From: JAKFWF01 sp963741505
GTDB taxonomy: Bacteria > Pseudomonadota > Alphaproteobacteria > Rhizobiales > Hyphomicrobiaceae
Direction: 5' to 3'
DNA length: 64,000 nt
Assembly: GCA_963741505.1 (NCBI GenBank)
Contig: CAVUIJ010000029.1
Coordinates: 62,001-126,000, forward strand
Part shown: in pieces, positions 55,831 to 64,000 of the stretch
How the letters are laid out: the number at the start of each line of letters is the position of its first letter
Numbering within the stretch: position 1 is the first letter of the stretch
The notes under the pieces: generated by a model
Databases searched by the model: none
The model's input: only the letters and a program-made list of their open reading frames with translations
Told to the model about the DNA's origin: nothing
Position numbers and translations under genes: made by a program

Positions 55831-56611
55831 CTAACCCGCCATCCGGGCGTAAACATCGCCCGAGTTTGCTTCGTGCGGCAGCGCGGCGATGAACGCGCGC
55901 ATCTCGGCGGCGTCGACCCAGCGCCCCAACTCGAACTTCTGGCTCTCGCCCAGCGCCAGGTCGAACGCGTAGCGGCCGAGTCGCCGCGATCCGATCGAGG
56001 CAGGCGTAGGCGACATCGCGCTGGATGGTGGTGAACTCGAACGACAAGCAGCTAAGCGGCTGCGACAAGCCGGCCAGCACATCGGCCTCGAAGCCCTCGA
56101 CATCGATCTTGACGAACGCGGGCTTGCCATGCGCCGCGATCAGCGCGTCGAGCGTCGTCACCGGCACCTCGATGGCGCGGTCCCATTTCTGGCCTTCCCA
56201 GCCGCCGGCGCCATCGGCCGCCTTGACGAACTCGGTCGAGGCGGTGGTCACCGTCGGGTTGGCGGAATTGATATGCAGCGTCAGCTTGCCCGGCTTTGGC
56301 CCGCAGGCGCTTTCGACCAGCGTCACGCCGGTGTCGCCGCGATAGAGTTCGCGGATCACCCGGGCGCAGTCGGGTTGCGGCTCCAGCGCGACGACACGCG
56401 CGCCGCAACGGCGGAAGGCACCGATCCGGTCGCCGACGTGGCTGCCGATGTCGAAGGCGAGGTCGCCGGGCTTGACGAACCCGGCATAGAGCCGGTCCAT
56501 CGCCGCATCACGGTCGGCGTCGCCGTAATAGACGTCGAGCGAGCGGCGAAGGCCGGTGAGTGCCGGATCGCGGCGAAGAGCGGCGAGACGGTCATTGATG
56601 GCACGCGTCAT
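55831..56611 (-). CDS. FkbM family methyltransferase (one frameshift)
   Basis: About 259 residues after correction. SAM-binding region GDLAFDIGSHVGDRIGAFRRCGARVVALEPQP, and the family signature FVKIDVEGFEADVLAGLSQP. An extra base at 55981 (GCGACTCGGCC for GCGCTCGGCC) breaks the frame after CLDRIAA; the correct continuation LGRYAFDLALGESQKFELGRWVDAAEM ends YARMAG at 55831. These enzymes O-methylate sugars or polyketides; target unknown. Start 56611 (MTRAINDRLAALRRD). Confidence 0.88.
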
Positions 56612-56762
56612 GGTCGCAGTCTTCTATCGCTGAAATGGTTCTGGTGATTGCGATGATACATGCTTGTGCCAGCAATTGGACATGAGGCATAAGTAGCTTT
56701 GCGCGAGACGGCCGCGGGGCAAGTCCTACAACAGTAGACCATTCTGCACTGAAAGGCGCCAC

Positions 56763-58079
56763 ATGACCCCGGTCGCCCACCCGCTCGGCATCAAGGCCGC
56801 GTTGATTGCGCTGTTCGCCCCGATCGCAGTCCTTGCCGCGCCGCCGGCACAGACCGTGCCGCAGCCGATGCAGGTGGTGATCGCCCGCAGCGCCGACGCG
56901 GGCTGCGAGCCGCAGTGCCTGGAATGGATTTCGGCGCAAGGCATGATCGATGCCAGCACGCCGCGCCAGTTCAAGAAGGTGCTCGCGGCACTCGGCAAAC
57001 GCAAACTGCCGATCCTGATCGATTCGGCCGGCGGCTCGGTCAACGAGGCGCTCGAAGTCGGCCGCATGATCCGCGCCAAGGGCCTCGACGTGGTCGTGAC
57101 CAAGACCCTGTTCAAGCCATGCGAGAAGCTCGACACCGCCTGCAAGCAGCTCAAGGCGCGCGAGGTCCATCCAGCCCTGCCGCAGGCGCGGTTGTCGAGA
57201 TGTGCTTCGTCTTGCGTGTTCGTTTTGGCCGCCGGCAGCCGCCGCTATGTTGGCGCGCCGGCTTTGGTCGGCCTGCACCAGATCGCCTCCTTCAGCGTTC
57301 ATTCGAAGGTCCTGCGCACCTATCGTATCCTCACGCGCTATCAGTATGGCGTGCCGGTCCAGCAGCAGAAGTCGCTCGTATCGGAGAAGAAAATCGCCGA
57401 GACCAAGCAGGCCAAGCCGACGCCGGACACCGTCTACGAAAAGATCGCGGCATACTTCGTCGAGATGGGCATTGGCGAAGGCGTGATGCCGATCCTGATG
57501 TCGACGCCGAATGCCAGCATCCGCTGGCTGCGCAGCAATGAATTGACATCGACCCGGCTGGCGACTGATTTCTTGAGCGGTGAGCAACTGTTGCTGGCGC
57601 CGAAATCGACTGCCAGCATGCCGATCGCGGCACCGCCCTTTGCGCCCTCGCAGGCAACGCCAACCCCTTCGTTCAAGGGCATGCCCACGTGCAACCCCGC
57701 CGCCGGCATCGTGACAGCGTGTGTGCCCTCGATCGAGAACCTGCCGGTGGCGCCGGCGACCGCGCCATTGGCGCTGCCGAAGTCACCCGATACTGCTACG
57801 CAGGCAGTAGCGGCACCGTTGGCGCCGCCAGCGGCGGCCGGCGCGCCATCGTCATCAGCACCGCCGCAGCCGGCAGCTGATGCCGAAACAGAAGGCGCCG
57901 CGGCGGCGCCGCCAATCCCAGCCGCGGCCCCCACCCAAGTCGCACTGCCGGTGCCCGCCGCCGCAGTACCTGCGCCAGCCAAGCCGCCCCAGACCGCGGC
58001 CAAGCGCCCGGCCGAGCCAAAGGCCCGCAGTCGGCCGAAAGAAGAGCAGGACAATCCGTTCGCGCGTGCCTCCCATTGA
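56763..58079 (+). CDS. Periplasmic ClpP/crotonase-like fold protein, COG3904 type
   Basis: 438 residues. A signal peptide (IKAALIALFAPIAVLAAPP) precedes a serine-hydrolase-like fold with PILIDSAGGSVNEALEVGRMIRAKGLDVVV and RCASSCVFVLAAGSRRYVG, where the Ser of CASSC stands where the ClpP nucleophile would be. VGLHQI follows with a His. The last 170 residues are Pro/Ala-rich low complexity with a basic end. No peptidase activity is shown for this family as far as I know. Convergent with opgH, with stops 1 bp apart. Confidence 0.75.
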   Translation: MTPVAHPLGIKAALIALFAPIAVLAAPPAQTVPQPMQVVIARSADAGCEPQCLEWISAQGMIDASTPRQFKKVLAALGKRKLPILIDSAGGSVNEALEVGRMIRAKGLDVVVTKTLFKPCEKLDTACKQLKAREVHPALPQARLSRCASSCVFVLAAGSRRYVGAPALVGLHQIASFSVHSKVLRTYRILTRYQYGVPVQQQKSLVSEKKIAETKQAKPTPDTVYEKIAAYFVEMGIGEGVMPILMSTPNASIRWLRSNELTSTRLATDFLSGEQLLLAPKSTASMPIAAPPFAPSQATPTPSFKGMPTCNPAAGIVTACVPSIENLPVAPATAPLALPKSPDTATQAVAAPLAPPAAAGAPSSSAPPQPAADAETEGAAAAPPIPAAAPTQVALPVPAAAVPAPAKPPQTAAKRPAEPKARSRPKEEQDNPFARASH

Positions 58080-58080
58080 G

Positions 58081-59886
58081 TTAGGCGCGGTCCAGCACCA
58101 CCTTTACTTCCTTCGGCGTGTCGAAGTCCTCCGGGATGCCGTTGAGGCCCGCCCTCTTGAACCATTCCCCCATCGCCGGCGCGGCGGTGATCACCGCGAA
58201 TGGCACCGCCAGCAGATAGCCGGCGGTCAGTGGCAGGCTCCACCAGAATGCGGTCGGCGACACGGCGTAGAGGCTGCCGCACACGACGAGGCCGAACAGC
58301 AGTTGCGGCCACAGATCGGAGATCGCGGTGCGCCATGAGATGCCGTAGGCATCGCGCGACTGGCCGCCCCAGGTCACCGAGCGGCCGAAAGCGAGCCCGA
58401 TCATGAAGATAGTGGTGCGGATGGTCGATACCGCGCCCTGCAGGAACGAGAACGCGATCTCGATCACCGCACTTAACGCAAACCGCAGCGGCCCGCCGTA
58501 GCGAGCCATACCGCCCTTGGTCAGCACCGCGTCGGCGAGGCCGGCGATCTTCGGCGACAGGTACATCAGGAAGAACGCGACATAGAGGAAGGCGGCGAGC
58601 CCGCTGGGGAAATCGGCGACGCCTTGCGCCTGCCAGGCCGCGATCGGCGACAATCCGATCATCAGCGTCCAGGCCGGTATGCCGAGGAACATCAGGATCG
58701 CCCACACCAGCTGGAACCGGCTCATCGGATAAAGACCCGGCAGATCGAGCAGCTTCACGTACTGCATATTGCCCTGGCACCAGCGCACGTCGCGCTTGGC
58801 GAAGTCGAGCATCGTCGGCGGATTTTCTTCCCAGCTGCCGTCCTCGACCGGCAACACCCGCACCTCGTAGCCGGCACGGCGCATCAACGTCGCCTCAACC
58901 TGGTCGTGCGACAGCACGTGGCCGCCGAGCGGTGGCTTGCCGGGCAGGATCGGCAGATGGCACTGCTCGACGAATGGCTTGATGCGGACGAGCGCATTGT
59001 GACCCCAGAACGGACCACACTCGCCGACCCACCACGACTGGCCCATGGTGTAGGTGCGCATGCCGTGGCGCATGCCGAATTGGAAAATTCGCGCGAACAT
59101 GCTTTGCGAGGGCATGCCGACGACGAGGCTCTGCAGGATGCCGAGGCGCGGATGGGCCTGCATCATGCGGGTGAGCCGCACGATCGCTGCACCCGACATC
59201 AAGCTGTCGGCGTCGAGCGGCAGCATCAATTCGTAGTCGCGGCCCCATCGATCGCAGAACTCTCGTACGTTGCCGGCCTTGAAGCCGGTATTGACGGCGC
59301 GGCGGCGATAGATGATTCGGCCTGGCTCGGTCACTTCCGCGGCCCAGGCCTTGGCAGCTGCATCCTCGGCGGCGGCGACCGCTGGATCATTTGTGTCGCT
59401 CAGGATGAAGTAGTTGAACTGGCGGCCCTCGCCGGTGGCGTCGACGCTGGCCTTCACCGTGCGCAGCCGCAGGAAGGCGCGGGCCGGGTCCTCGTTACGC
59501 AACGTCATCAGGATCGCGGTCTTGATGCTGATCGGCGTCGGCTGGTCACCGGCGGCCGCGAACGGGGCGACCTGCTGCATCGGGTTTCTTGCGATGTGCA
59601 GCAGCCAGAAGCCGACTACCGAATTCCAGAAGCCGAGGACGGTCCAGGGCGAGCCGATCGCGAAGGCTGTGAACAGGATGACGTCGAGTGCGGTCCAGCC
59701 GCCGGCGCCGAGGACGCGCGCCACCCCCCACATCAACAGGAGCCAGGTCGCAATGTTGAGGCCAGCGACCAGCCGCCGGCGGCGGCCGAGCTCGTCCATG
59801 GACTGGATGCCGGTCGGCGTAGTAAGCACGGTAGCGTCTCTGCTCAGATTAATCGGGGCGGAAACGCCCTGACCTTCGGTCGTCAT
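58081..59886 (-). CDS. opgH: Glucans biosynthesis glucosyltransferase H (OpgH/MdoH)
   Basis: 601 residues. Inner-membrane family 2 glucosyltransferase that makes the beta-1,2-glucan backbone of osmoregulated periplasmic glucans. Two N-terminal helices, then TAILMTLRNEDPARAF, LMLPLDADSLMSG (D-x-D), GPFWGHNALVRIKPF, SHDQVEATLMRRAGYEV and KRDVRWCQGNMQYVKLL (Q/RxxRW). Six or so C-terminal helices follow. Shorter than E. coli OpgH (about 850). The usual partner opgG is not adjacent. Divergent from the alcohol dehydrogenase gene by 13 bp. Confidence 0.92.
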   Translation of the reverse strand: MTTEGQGVSAPINLSRDATVLTTPTGIQSMDELGRRRRLVAGLNIATWLLLMWGVARVLGAGGWTALDVILFTAFAIGSPWTVLGFWNSVVGFWLLHIARNPMQQVAPFAAAGDQPTPISIKTAILMTLRNEDPARAFLRLRTVKASVDATGEGRQFNYFILSDTNDPAVAAAEDAAAKAWAAEVTEPGRIIYRRRAVNTGFKAGNVREFCDRWGRDYELMLPLDADSLMSGAAIVRLTRMMQAHPRLGILQSLVVGMPSQSMFARIFQFGMRHGMRTYTMGQSWWVGECGPFWGHNALVRIKPFVEQCHLPILPGKPPLGGHVLSHDQVEATLMRRAGYEVRVLPVEDGSWEENPPTMLDFAKRDVRWCQGNMQYVKLLDLPGLYPMSRFQLVWAILMFLGIPAWTLMIGLSPIAAWQAQGVADFPSGLAAFLYVAFFLMYLSPKIAGLADAVLTKGGMARYGGPLRFALSAVIEIAFSFLQGAVSTIRTTIFMIGLAFGRSVTWGGQSRDAYGISWRTAISDLWPQLLFGLVVCGSLYAVSPTAFWWSLPLTAGYLLAVPFAVITAAPAMGEWFKRAGLNGIPEDFDTPKEVKVVLDRA

Positions 59887-59899
59887 AGCATGTCCTCGG

Positions 59900-60960
59900 A
59901 TGGAACTTCAGATGGCGCCTTCGCCCGACAGATCGGCTGCCCGCGCGCTGTGGTACGTGGCCCCGGGGCAGATCGAGCTGCGCGATGAGATACTGCGAAA
60001 TCCGGCCGAACACGAGGTGCTGGTCAGGGCCTCGTTCAGCGGCGTCAGCAGGGGCACCGAGCGGCTCGTCATGGCGGGAAAGGTCGGTCAGGCTGAGTGG
60101 CAAAGCATGCGCGCGCCGTTACAGGCGGGCGACTTTCCTTTTCCGGTGAAATACGGCTATTGCGCGACCGGCATCGTCGAGGCCGGCGACAAAAAGTTGA
60201 TCGGCCGGCCGGTATTCGTGTTGCACCCACACCAAGACCGCTTCGTAGCACCTGCCAGCATGGCGACGCCGATCCCGGACGGCGTGCCGCTGCGCCGGGC
60301 GACGCTCGCCGCCAACATGGAGACGGCGCTCAACGCGCTGTGGGATTCCGGCGCCGGCCCGGCCGACCGCATCGTCGTGGTCGGCGGCGGCATCGTCGGG
60401 CTGCTGGTCGGCTATCTGGCGGCGCGGCTGCCGGGGGCCGAGGTGACCTTGATCGATGTCGCCGAAGAGCGGCGGGAGCTTGCCGAGAGCTTGGGGATGC
60501 GGTTTGTCTGTCCCTCGTCCGCGCCTTCCGGCCTCCCCGCAAAGGCGGGGAGCACTGCAGGGGAGCCGGAAGGCGCCACCAAGCATGACGCCGATGTCGT
60601 GTTCCACACCAGCGCGTCGGCGGCCGGCCTCGCCACCGCGATCGACGCCGCCGGCTTCGAGGCGACGGTCGTGGAGCTGTCCTGGTACGGCGACGGCACG
60701 GTCGCAGCACCTTTGGGCGGAACCTTCCACAGCCGCCGCCTGAAACTCATCTCGTCCCAGGTCGGCCAGGTCGCGACCAGCCGCCGCGCGCGGTGGGATT
60801 ACGGCCGCCGCCTTGGCGCCGCATTGCAGCTGCTGAAGGATGATCGCCTCGACGCGCTCGATCACCGAGGAAATCGCGTTCGCGGAGGCCGCTAGCGCGC
60901 CTGCCCGCGCTGCTGGCGGCCGGTGCGAAGGGACTGGCGCCGGTGATGAGGTATGGATAA
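59900..60960 (+). CDS. Zinc-type alcohol dehydrogenase-like protein (two frameshifts; in-frame palindrome)
   Basis: About 352 residues after correction. MDR superfamily: LVRASFSGVSRGTERLVMAGKV, KYGYCATGIVEAGD, ANMETALNALWDSGAGPADRIVVVGGGIVGLLVGYLAAR (nucleotide-binding). The C-terminus has extra bases near 60860 and near 60900; correcting them gives DALITEEIAFAEAASALPALLAAGAKGLAPVMRYG and a stop at 60960. Inside the NAD domain, nt 60521-60577 is a palindromic element that adds about 19 codons, SAPSGLPAKAGSTAGEPEGA, where relatives would have a short loop. Substrate unknown. Confidence 0.83.
60521..60577. repeat. Palindromic element inserted in frame in a coding region
   Basis: Perfect outer arms GCGCCTTCCGGC (60521-60532) and GCCGGAAGGCGC (60565-60576) enclose an inner hairpin CTCCCCGC (60533-60540) / GCGGGGAG (60545-60552). 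The length is a multiple of three, and the reading frame passes through it. Similar in shape to Rickettsia palindromic elements. Confidence 0.8.
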
Positions 60961-61295
60961 GTGGCTGCCCGCAATCGCCGACCGTTGGTATAGGAACGGC
61001 GCCGCAGTGAGGAGCATAACGGGCGTAGCGGGGGCGGTTGCGGATTTCGACCAAAGCGTCTGGATGCAACCCAGCCGTGGTGCGGGTAAGCCAAGCATCC
61101 TGTGGTGAGTGGCCCAAAGCTGCTCGCACAACCAGCACGGAAAGTCGCTTGCAGCCTGCCGCCACCTCGCACCCGTCGTTTCGGGGGAACGCGAAGCTGG
61201 GCTCGAGTGCCAAGCATCGAGCGACACACGTTGTATCTCCACTATACGTTGCGAGCGCTTGCCACTTTCGCTACCACCGTGACACAGCATCCGGC
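60961..61295. other. Intergenic region upstream of hrpB
   Basis: No gene, palindrome or RNA recognised. The open frame leading into hrpB lacks conserved sequence before 61296. The hrpB promoter is presumably here. Confidence 0.5.
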
Positions 61296-63774
61296 ATGAA
61301 GTTCGACCTGCCCCTTCCGATCGACGCGGTGCTCGGTGAGCTGCGGTCGACGCTTCGCGCCCACGCGTCGGCCGTGCTCGTCGCGCCGCCGGGCGCCGGT
61401 AAGACGACGCGGGTGCCGTTGGCATTGCTCGATGAGCCGTGGCTCGCCGGCGCCAAGATCCTGATCCTGGAGCCGCGGCGACTGGCAGCGCGCGGCGCGG
61501 CCGATCGCATGGCGACGACCCTGGGCGAACAGGTCGGAGAGACGGTCGGCCTGCGCGCCCGTCTCGACAGCCGGGTCGGCCCGAAGACCCGCATCGAAGT
61601 CATCACCGAGGGCGTGTTCACGCGGCTGATCCTCGATGATCCTTCGTTGGAAGGCGTCGGCGCGGTGCTGTTCGACGAATACCACGAGCGTTCGCTCGAT
61701 GCCGACAGCGGCCTCGCCTTCGCGCTCGATGCGCAAGCGGGCCTACGCGCCGACCTGCGCATCCTCGTCATGTCGGCGACGCTCGATGGCGCGCGGGTGG
61801 CGGGACTACTCGGCAAAGCACCGGTGATCGAAGCCGAGGGCCGCAGCTTTCCTGTGGTGACGCGCTATCTCGGGCGTGATCCGATCCGCCGCATCGAGGA
61901 CCAGGTGGTCGATGCGGCGATAAGCGCGATGCCAGCCGAGCCGGGCTCGATCCTGGCGTTCCTGCCGGGACAAGCCGAGATCCGCCGCGTCGCCGAGCGG
62001 CTGGCCGAACGCATCAGCGACCCGCAACGTCGAGATCGCACCGCTCTACGGCGCCATGGACAAGCGCGCCCAGGACGCAGCGGTCAAACCGGCACCAGCC
62101 GGCAAGCGCAAGATCGTGCTCGCCACCTCGATCGCGGAAAGCTCGATCACCATCGAGGGCGTGCGCGTCGTCATCGACTGCGGCCTCGCCCGCGTGCCGC
62201 GCTTCGACGCCGATGCCGGCATAACGCGCCTCGCCACGGTACGCATTTCCCGCGCCAGCGCCGACCAGCGCCGGGGGCGTGCCGGCCGCATCGAGCCCGG
62301 CGTGTGCTATCGGCTGTGGGACGAGCCGCAGACGCAGGCGCTGCCGGCATTCGCTGAACCGGAAATCCGCAACGCCGATCTCACAAGCCTGCTGCTCGAC
62401 TGCACCGCCTGGGGTGAAACCGATCCGCTGCGCCTGTCGTGGCTCGATCCGCCACCACGCGCGGCCCTGCTCGCCGCCCGCGAAGAGCTGCAGATGCTGG
62501 GCGCGCTCGATGCCGGCGACGGCCGCATCACCGCGCACGGCCGGCGGCTGCGATCGCTGCCGCTGCCGCCGCGTTTGGCGTCGATGGTGATGCAGGCAGC
62601 CGACTTCGGCAGCGCCGGTGCCGCCGCCGAGATCGCCGCATTGATCGTCGAGCGTGGCCTCGGCGGCAATGATGTCGATCTTGGCCATCGCCTCGAGCAG
62701 TTCCGTCGCGACCGCGGTGAACGGGCGCAATCGATGCGACGGCTGGCGCAGGGGTGGGCGCAAACTGCCGACAAGGGCGCAACGAAGGGCAACCGCGGCG
62801 ATCCGCCATCAGCCGCCGCACTGCTGGCCCTGGCCTACCCCGAGCGCATCGCCAAGTCGCGCGGGCCTGGCGGCCAGTACCTGCTCGCCAACGGCCGCGG
62901 CGCGATGCTCGATGCCACCGACGCGCTGGCGAAATCGCCGTTCCTGGTGGTGGCGGAGATGGCCGGATCGGCAGCCTCTGCGCGCATTCTGCTGGCGGCG
63001 CCAATCGACGAAGCCGAGATCATGAAGATCGCCGCCGGCCGTATCAGCAGCAGCGAAGTACTGATCTTCGATGCCGCCGCCGCCGCGGTGCGCGCACGTC
63101 GCTCGAGCCGGCTCGGCAGCCTGACGCTGTCGAGCCAGCCGCAGGCGGTCGAGCCGAGTCTTGAGGTCGCAGTTGCCCTCGCGCGCGGCATCGCCGGCCT
63201 CGGGATCGCGCGGCTGCCGTGGACCAAGGCGCAACTGCAACTGCGCGATCGCGCCGCGTTCCTGAAAGTCGCCTCGCCCGACGCCTGGCCCGACCTGTCC
63301 GACGCGGCACTGGCGGCGAGCGTCACCGATTGGCTGGCGCCCTTCCTCGGCGACAAAACCAGGCTCGCCGAGATCGGCGCTGACGATCTGGCTGCCGCCC
63401 TCGACACGCTGCTGCCCTGGGACAAGCGCCAGCAGCTCGACCGAGAAGCGCCGACCCACTTCGTGGCCCCGACCGGCAATGCCCATCCGATCGAATACGA
63501 GGGTCCTGGCAAGCCGGCGCTGCACATCCGGGTGCAGGAGCTGTTCGGCCTCAAGCAGCATCCGGCGATCGCCAACGGCCGGCTGCCGCTGACCCTCAAC
63601 CTGCTGTCGCCGGCGCACCGGCCGATCCAGATCACCCGCGATCTGCCGGGCTTCTGGGCCGGCAGCTGGGCGGCCGTGAAGACCGAGATGCGCGGCCGCT
63701 ATCCGCGCCACCCGTGGCCCGATGATCCAGCCAACGCGGCGCCGACCGCTCGCGCCAAGCCGCGCGGAACATGA
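61296..63774 (+). CDS. hrpB: ATP-dependent RNA helicase HrpB (one frameshift)
   Basis: About 825 residues after correction. DEAH-type helicase: LVAPPGAGKTTRVPLALL (Walker A), VLFDEYHERSLDAD (DEYH), VMSATLDG, KIVLATSIAESSITIEGVR and SADQRRGRAGRIEPG. The C-terminal HrpB domain ends RYPRHPWPDDPANAAPT, a typical ending. An extra C near 62022-62026 (GACCCGCAACG for GACCCGAACG) breaks the frame; the peptide resumes NVEIAPLYGAMDKRAQDAAV. The start ATG at 61296 (MKFDLPLPIDAVLGELR) fits family starts. The stop lies a few bases from the end of the convergent ABC exporter gene. Confidence 0.94.
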
Positions 63775-63778
63775 CATG

Positions 63779-64000
63779 TCACGGCTCGAGCAGCGTCGGC
63801 GGCGGCTCGGCTTCGGCGTCGGACACTGAACGGTCGGCAAACTGCAATCGATGCAGCCGCGCATAAGTGCCGTCGCGGGCGACCAGCTCGGCGTGCGTGC
63901 CGCTCTCGACGTTACGTCCGCCGTCGATGACGTGGATCACGTCGGCATTCATCACCGTCGACAGCCGATGCGCGATGACAATTGTGGTGCGGCCCGCGGT
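63779..64000 (-). CDS. ABC exporter ATP-binding/permease, C-terminal end (partial)
   Basis: The 73 C-terminal residues of an ABC transporter run in from the right edge. TAGRTTIVIAHRLSTVMNADVIHVIDGG contains the H-loop His (AHRLST), followed by GTHAELVARDGTYARLHRLQF, the ordinary ending of MsbA/HlyB-type half exporters. The chain ends TLLEP. Substrate cannot be told. Confidence 0.88.
   Translation of the reverse strand, partial: TAGRTTIVIAHRLSTVMNADVIHVIDGGRNVESGTHAELVARDGTYARLHRLQFADRSVSDAEAEPPPTLLEP

Noticed and set aside
1..64000. tRNA, rRNA, CRISPR array, riboswitch or prophage
   Set aside because: Intergenic regions were read for cloverleaf, array and phage signals; none was convincing. 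The 7-bp arrays at 1604-1725 are too short in unit and have no spacers, so they are not CRISPR. A covariance-model search would be needed to exclude small RNAs.

Overview
The window is a GC-rich piece of an alphaproteobacterial chromosome. Its gene content and order point to Hyphomicrobiales (Rhizobiales), probably near the Bradyrhizobium/Rhodopseudomonas/Xanthobacteraceae group. The main reasons are the ctaC-ctaD-ctaB-small membrane protein-ctaG-ctaE-DUF983 operon, sdhE-mfd, recG followed by a DUF502 protein, glmS-glmU, two IalB-type secreted proteins, and a single-chain methylmalonyl-CoA mutase with MeaB. This is a taxonomic inference from gene families and order only. I saw no rRNA, tRNA, CRISPR array, prophage or intact insertion sequence.

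Layout. 1-9.7 kb: the end of a UbiH-type monooxygenase, a lipid A-type acyltransferase, an HpcH/HpaI CoA-ester lyase, HspQ, an IalB protein, a solute-binding protein coupled to an acyl-CoA synthetase, DUF817 and pirin. 10-20.5 kb: methylmalonyl-CoA mutase, secreted proteins, a membrane-anchored DUF900 hydrolase, MeaB, a PaiB-type protein, an amidohydrolase, and a selenium-binding protein coupled to a membrane protein. 20.5-29 kb: a fused indolepyruvate:ferredoxin oxidoreductase, small proteins, parE, a GIY-YIG protein and pcp. 29-35 kb: the aa3 cytochrome oxidase operon with a FixK/FNR-like box upstream. 35-50 kb: a second IalB protein, sdhE-mfd, recG, a higBA toxin-antitoxin pair in a lower-GC patch, DUF502, SPOR-type proteins and glmS/glmU. 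50-64 kb: a zinc metallopeptidase, malonyl-CoA decarboxylase, a D-2-hydroxyacid dehydrogenase, an FAD oxidoreductase, an FkbM methyltransferase, a ClpP-like periplasmic protein, opgH, an alcohol dehydrogenase, hrpB and the end of an ABC exporter.

Themes. Several genes handle CoA esters (lyase, mutase, MeaB, malonyl-CoA decarboxylase, acyl-CoA synthetase). That fits propionyl-/methylmalonyl-CoA or ethylmalonyl-CoA metabolism. Most other genes are core housekeeping: respiration, topoisomerase IV, transcription-repair coupling, RecG and peptidoglycan precursors.

Two features stand out. First, at least 17 single-base frameshifts break otherwise intact genes, including parE, recG, ctaE and mcm. 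About 14 are insertions and 3 deletions, which looks like uncorrected sequencing error rather than gene decay. Second, the intergenic regions carry several families of palindromic repeats. At three loci the host gene's stop codon lies inside the repeat, and one palindrome sits in frame inside a coding region. I did not find a clear new multi-gene system. The best leads are the in-frame palindrome at 60.5 kb, the FixK-like box at 35.2 kb, the extended HigA antitoxin and the selenium-binding protein/membrane protein pair.
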